The notes beneath the pieces are model-generated. The model saw nothing but the letters and a program-made list of their open reading frames with translations. It was not told the origin of the DNA and did no database searches. Below, piece by piece: positions 5,758 through 9,516 of a stretch of DNA of 9,516 nt. A program made the translations under genes and the position numbers. Location: assembly GCA_022867105.1 (NCBI GenBank), contig JALHVH010000467.1, positions 1 through 9,516 of the forward strand, read 5' to 3'. The stretch comes from Candidatus Aminicenantota bacterium (GTDB taxonomy: Bacteria; Acidobacteriota; Aminicenantia; Aminicenantales; Saccharicenantaceae). Numbering within the stretch: the first letter of the stretch is position 1; every line of letters starts with the position of its first letter.

Positions 5758-8246
5758 CGGAAGACCGCATTTCTCGAACGCTCTCACGCATAGCGGACGT
5801 CCGGCCCGGCGAGTCAAGGACCGCCCTCCTTCTCTTCCTGTATTTCTTCCTGATCACGTTCCCCGCCTACATCGTCAAACCCGTCAAGGTTTCGCTCTTC
5901 TTCGTTTCGTTCTCCGACCGGTTCCTGCCGCTGCCCTATCTTCTCACGGCCCTGCTCATCGGCTTCGTCGTGGGCTTGAACCTCAAGCTGTTGAGGACGC
6001 TGCCGCGCCGCCGCTTCATTTCCCTGAGCATCGCGTTTTTCATTGCCGGCTTCCTCCTCTTCTGGCTTCTTTGGGTGGTTCTCAAGGTTAATTGGAACGG
6101 ACTTTCCCTCATCTACTGGTTCTGGTCGGACGCCTTCATTGCGACTTCGGTCACCCAGTTCTGGATCGCGGTTAATGACGTCCTCCACCCCCACCAGGCC
6201 AAGAGACTGGTCGGGTTCTTCGTCAGCGGGGGCCTCCTGGGCGGTCTCGGAGGGGCCCTCCTGGCTTGGAACCTGGCTCGGGCGATCGGCACGGAAAACC
6301 TTCTCCTGTTCTGCCCGGCCGTGCTTGTCCTTACCCTGATCGTCGTCAACCTGGTCTACGCGGACCGCTCCGCGGAGGATGATCGAGGAGCAGCCGCCAA
6401 TAGCGGCAGAGGCCTGGCCGGTTCCTTCGAAGGATTTCACATCGTCCGGAAGAACCGGTACCTGCTCCTCATGGCCGGAATGTTGGGGGCCGGGGCCGTG
6501 GTCGGCAACCTCATCGAGCTCCAGTTCAACACCATCCTGAGGTGGCAATTCCCCAGCCCGGATCCCCGGACGGCCTTCCTCGGGTCCTTTTTTGCCGCTC
6601 TGCTCCTCATCTCCTACCTCGTCCAACTTTTCGGAACAGGCCGGATCCTCCGGCGGTTCGGTGTGCGGGCCGGCCTGCTCGTCGCGCCCGTGCTCCTTCT
6701 GGCCGGAGCGGCCTCGATTTTTCTCTTCACAACGGCGTCTTTGATCGTCTGGGCCGTCCTGGTCAAGGGCACCGATAAGGGCCTGGAGAACAGCCTCAGC
6801 CAGTCCGCCCGCGAGCTGCTCTATCTCCCCGTGCCTGCGGACATCAAATACAAGGCCAAGATGTTCCTCGACATGTTCCTTAACAAATTCTCGACGGCCT
6901 TAGGAGCGCTCCTGTTCTTTCTCTTCTACGCGGTTCTCCACGTCGGCTTGGCGTCCATCAGTATCATTACCATCGTTTTCCTGGTCCTCTGGCTCCTGCT
7001 GGTTCGGCTGATCTTCGGCGAATACCTCGGCGTCGTCAAGAAGGACCTGGAGAGGAGGTGGGAGGACGGGGAAAAGGTCGTGGCCGAGCGCATGGACGTC
7101 GACTCGGCGCGGCTCGTCTTCGACACCCTTCAGAGCCGGGAGCGGAGTTCCGTCCTCTACGCCATGAACCTCTTCGACCTCGTCCGGAAGGACAAGCTGA
7201 CGCCCGAGCTCAGGGAGGTCCTTGCGGGCAAGAACGGCGAGTTGCGGGCAAGGTCCATGGATTCCCTTCTCGACGTCGGCGGGGAGTCTTTCTTTGCGGG
7301 AATGGAGGACGTTTTGGCCGATGAGGAGTTCAGAACCCAGATCAAGGAGGTTTTGGAGCTCGAGGCATACCGGAACGTCATGGGTGAACACTTGGAGAAG
7401 GCGGCGGGAGAAGGGCGGGAGTCGGAGGTGGAGAAGATGGAGGCGGCTAAGCTCCTCGGGATGATGACGCCGGAACCCCGGGTCATACGTCAGTTGGATC
7501 GGCTCCTGAGGGACCCGTCGTCGGACGTCCTGAACTACGCCCTGGAGAGCGCCGCCAGGCTCAAGCGAAAGGAGCTCATCCCTCTCATCGTTCAGCAGCT
7601 GGGGAATCCCCTGACATGTCAAGTCGCCAGGGACGCGCTGGCCGCCTATGGCGGCAGGATCCTGGGCGTCCTGGCGCGGAACCTGGAAGACCCCAAGCAG
7701 GACATCTCCGTCCGCCGGGCCCTCCCTGAGGTCCTGGCCAGGATGGGCACCCAAAGGGCGGCCGACGCGCTTGTCGCCGCACTTGTGAACGGGCATGAGG
7801 AGATCGATCCTGAGATCATCCAAGCCCTCTATCGGATCAGGTCCGGGACGCCGGGCGTCGTCTTCAAGGAGAAAAGGATCGTCCCTGCCATCCTGACCCA
7901 GGTCCGGATGGGCTTCACGGCCCTCCTCGAAAGCCGGCCTGGGGAGGCTCCCGGAAGCCGGTTGGCCTTCAGAATCAAGCGCGTCTTCGACCTTCTCAGC
8001 CTCATCTATCCCTCCGAGGACATCGTCAAGGCTTATCAGAACATCTGCCGGGGGACGCGGAAGTCCATCGATTATTCCCTGGAGCTCCTGGACAATGTCG
8101 TCCGCAAGGACATCAAGGAGTTCCTTTTACCCTTGATCGAAGACCTTCCGCCGGAAGAGAGGATCCGGCGCTGCCGGAAGCTGTACAAGGCCCTCGAGAA
8201 AAAGGGGCGAGATCCGGACTTGAAAGGAGGGCCTGCCTTCCGCTAG
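5754..8246 (+). CDS. NTT/MFS-like membrane transporter with C-terminal HEAT-like repeats
   Basis: The protein has 830 residues in two parts. Residues 1-420 carry about twelve hydrophobic segments (near 23-40, 57-79, 90-110, 116-140, 153-171, 182-202, 236-256, 274-296, 303-323, 327-338, 379-397 and 401-420), with a charged central loop at about 203-232, the layout of MFS and ATP/ADP translocase (NTT/Tlc) proteins. RELLYLPVPADIKYKAKMFLD (354-374) resembles a motif shared by NTT-like bacterial proteins. Residues 421-830 are soluble, charged and helical. A region at about 575-680 shows HEAT/armadillo-like helical pairs (LLRDPSSDVLNYALESAARL; ALPEVLARMGTQRAADALVAAL). GTG 5754 overlaps the STAS stop by four bases, and the membrane domain begins soon after, supporting this start. 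Whether it moves nucleotides is unknown; it could be a sensor. Its place between a STAS protein and a phosphatase suggests a signalling role (inference). Confidence 0.8.
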   Translation: MTEDRISRTLSRIADVRPGESRTALLLFLYFFLITFPAYIVKPVKVSLFFVSFSDRFLPLPYLLTALLIGFVVGLNLKLLRTLPRRRFISLSIAFFIAGFLLFWLLWVVLKVNWNGLSLIYWFWSDAFIATSVTQFWIAVNDVLHPHQAKRLVGFFVSGGLLGGLGGALLAWNLARAIGTENLLLFCPAVLVLTLIVVNLVYADRSAEDDRGAAANSGRGLAGSFEGFHIVRKNRYLLLMAGMLGAGAVVGNLIELQFNTILRWQFPSPDPRTAFLGSFFAALLLISYLVQLFGTGRILRRFGVRAGLLVAPVLLLAGAASIFLFTTASLIVWAVLVKGTDKGLENSLSQSARELLYLPVPADIKYKAKMFLDMFLNKFSTALGALLFFLFYAVLHVGLASISIITIVFLVLWLLLVRLIFGEYLGVVKKDLERRWEDGEKVVAERMDVDSARLVFDTLQSRERSSVLYAMNLFDLVRKDKLTPELREVLAGKNGELRARSMDSLLDVGGESFFAGMEDVLADEEFRTQIKEVLELEAYRNVMGEHLEKAAGEGRESEVEKMEAAKLLGMMTPEPRVIRQLDRLLRDPSSDVLNYALESAARLKRKELIPLIVQQLGNPLTCQVARDALAAYGGRILGVLARNLEDPKQDISVRRALPEVLARMGTQRAADALVAALVNGHEEIDPEIIQALYRIRSGTPGVVFKEKRIVPAILTQVRMGFTALLESRPGEAPGSRLAFRIKRVFDLLSLIYPSEDIVKAYQNICRGTRKSIDYSLELLDNVVRKDIKEFLLPLIEDLPPEERIRRCRKLYKALEKKGRDPDLKGGPAFR
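8226..8241 (+). other. small hairpin enclosing a Shine-Dalgarno-like sequence
   Basis: GGAGGG (8226-8231) can pair with CCTTCC (8236-8241) around a CCTG loop: six pairs, one of them G-T. It covers the only strong ribosome-site-like sequence near the next gene (AAAGGAGGG, 8223-8231), 35 bases before ATG 8267. It lies inside the last codons of the transporter gene, so translating ribosomes would open it. There is no T-run, so it is not a terminator. Confidence 0.35.
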
Positions 8247-8266
8247 AATCGGTACCGGGTATCATC

Positions 8267-9516
8267 ATGGTCATCCTATACGTTTATCCGAAAACGGGAG
8301 AGCCGTTCACCTGCGTTCTGGAGCGTGACCGGACGTCCGTCGGGAGGACCCTGGAGAACGACCTGTCCCTTCCGGACCAGTTCTGTTCGAGCCGACATGC
8401 CCTGATCGCCGCGACGGACGGGGGGTATGTCATCCGGGATTTGGGGAGCAAGAACGGTGTTTTCGTCAACGGGAAGAAGATCCAGCTCGAGACGGAGCTC
8501 AGGAAGGGGGACGAGGTCCTCCTCGGTTCTACGAGGATCATCTTCGACCAGGAGGCCGCGACCCGCATCGAGATGGTGGAAGGACCTCCCGGTCTCGGCG
8601 AGTACAACACCATCATCGGGGTCCGAGACATCCTGAAAAAGCCGGTCGTGGATACGGCGACCCGGCCCCAGCCTCAGGCGGCAGATCTGGAGAGACTGCG
8701 TCGCGAGCAGAAGTTCCTCTCCGTGCTCAACGAGGTCAGCCAGGCCCTCATCTATCATCTCCCCCTGGACCTACTCCTGGACTACATCATGGACCTCATC
8801 TCCCAGAACATCCCCATGGACAGGGGCGTCCTGATGCTGAGGGAAGGCGATCCGGCCCAACTTATCCCCAAGGTCGTCCGGATCGTCAGCCCCGAATTGA
8901 AGAACCAGAACATCCAGGTCAGCCGGACGATCCTCAATACGGCGATGGCCAGGAATTCGTCCATCCTGCTCTCCGACGTCCAGTCGGATTCGCAGTTCAA
9001 AGAACAGGCGAGTGTCGTCCGCTCGAATGTCCGGACCGCCATGTGCGTCCCGCTGTGGAACAACCAGGAGATCATCGGCATCGTCTACGCCGACCGGGCC
9101 TCTCCGGTCAATCCGTTCACGGAGGACGACCTGAAACTCCTGACGCTGCTGGCCAACGTGGCCGCGGTCAAGATCGAGAACGTCAGGCTCATCGAGCAGG
9201 CCCTGGAGAAGTGCCGCATGGAGCGTGAGATGGCCGTGGCCGCCCAGATCCAGAGGAACCTCCTCCCCAGGGAGGCCCCGCGGCTGGAAAAGTTCGACGT
9301 CTGCGGCGGCAATAAAGGCTGCTTCCAGATCGGCGGCGACTACTACGATTTCATCCCTCTCGAATCCGGACGGTTGGGCCTCGCGATCGCCGACGTTTCG
9401 GGTTGCGGTGTGGGGCCGGCCCTGCTCATGGCCTCCCTGAGGGCGTCCCTTCGCGCGGAGGTCGGTCCCCGCCATGACTTGACGGGAATGACGGCCCGCC
9501 TCAACGACTTCGTCCA
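8267..9516 (+). CDS. FHA-GAF-SpoIIE (PP2C) serine phosphatase, 3' end outside window
   Basis: At least 416 residues from ATG 8267; the frame runs off the right edge. An FHA domain, which binds phosphothreonine peptides, covers about 1-95 with the expected residues G26-R27, S42 and H44, N63-G64 and N68-G69. A linker follows, then a GAF domain at about 145-310 (LSVLNEVSQALIYHL; AMCVPLWNNQEIIGIVYADR) that may bind a small ligand. A helical stretch leads to the SpoIIE phosphatase domain: AAQIQRNLLP at 325-334, GGDYYDF at 356-362 with metal-binding D358, and IADVSGCG with D376. The usual DVSGHG or DVSGKG has Cys here. Such proteins dephosphorylate STAS antagonists in RsbU/SpoIIE circuits, so the STAS protein at 5410 is the likely substrate. 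The ATG lies 20 bases after the transporter stop with no good ribosome site nearby and no alternative in-frame start, which points to translational coupling. A kinase domain could follow off the edge. Confidence 0.88.
   Translation, partial: MVILYVYPKTGEPFTCVLERDRTSVGRTLENDLSLPDQFCSSRHALIAATDGGYVIRDLGSKNGVFVNGKKIQLETELRKGDEVLLGSTRIIFDQEAATRIEMVEGPPGLGEYNTIIGVRDILKKPVVDTATRPQPQAADLERLRREQKFLSVLNEVSQALIYHLPLDLLLDYIMDLISQNIPMDRGVLMLREGDPAQLIPKVVRIVSPELKNQNIQVSRTILNTAMARNSSILLSDVQSDSQFKEQASVVRSNVRTAMCVPLWNNQEIIGIVYADRASPVNPFTEDDLKLLTLLANVAAVKIENVRLIEQALEKCRMEREMAVAAQIQRNLLPREAPRLEKFDVCGGNKGCFQIGGDYYDFIPLESGRLGLAIADVSGCGVGPALLMASLRASLRAEVGPRHDLTGMTARLNDFV

Noticed and set aside
8771..9475. 234-codon minus-strand frame opposite the phosphatase
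   Set aside because: It is a shadow of the FHA-GAF-SpoIIE frame, which carries all the domain signatures and runs open from 8267 to the edge.

Overview
The window is a GC-rich, tightly packed stretch of bacterial chromosome. It has clear AGGAGG-type ribosome binding sites and sigma70-like promoters with exact TTGACA -35 boxes. I see no mobile elements, RNA genes or CRISPR. The gene mix is a long secreted M14-type peptidase, a COG4299/DUF5009 membrane acyltransferase, an NTT-like transporter fused to HEAT-like repeats, and an FHA-GAF-SpoIIE phosphatase. This fits a Gram-negative, heterotrophic bacterium of the Acidobacteriota/Aminicenantes kind. That placement is an impression from gene content, not a proof.

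Layout: (a) 2-496 (+) is the C-terminal half of a SIS-domain sugar-phosphate isomerase cut by the window edge. (b) 631-3453 (+) is an exported 940-residue M14-like metallopeptidase with its own promoter (537-566). (c) 3454-3607 is a short leader region with three AAGGAGGG motifs, a possible 16-codon leader ORF and a promoter. It precedes a small ankyrin-repeat protein (3608-3958, +). (d) 4021-5271 (-) is a polytopic membrane protein of the HGSNAT-like acyltransferase family, convergent with the ankyrin gene. (e) 5410-9516 (+) is an apparent three-gene operon read from a promoter at 5361-5389. It holds a STAS-domain anti-sigma-factor antagonist, an 830-residue NTT/MFS-like membrane protein with a cytosolic HEAT-like tail, and an FHA-GAF-SpoIIE phosphatase that runs off the right edge.

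The left part looks metabolic: amino-sugar phosphate chemistry, peptide hydrolysis and perhaps sugar acylation. There is no evidence that those genes act together. The right part is the most interesting. A STAS protein with its phosphorylatable serine and a SpoIIE/PP2C phosphatase are two of the three parts of a partner-switching circuit. They flank a nucleotide-transporter-like membrane protein whose stop/start signals are coupled to the STAS gene. The third part, a GHKL serine kinase/anti-sigma factor, is not visible and may lie beyond the right edge. My inference is that the membrane protein is a sensor, an effector or a transport target of this circuit.
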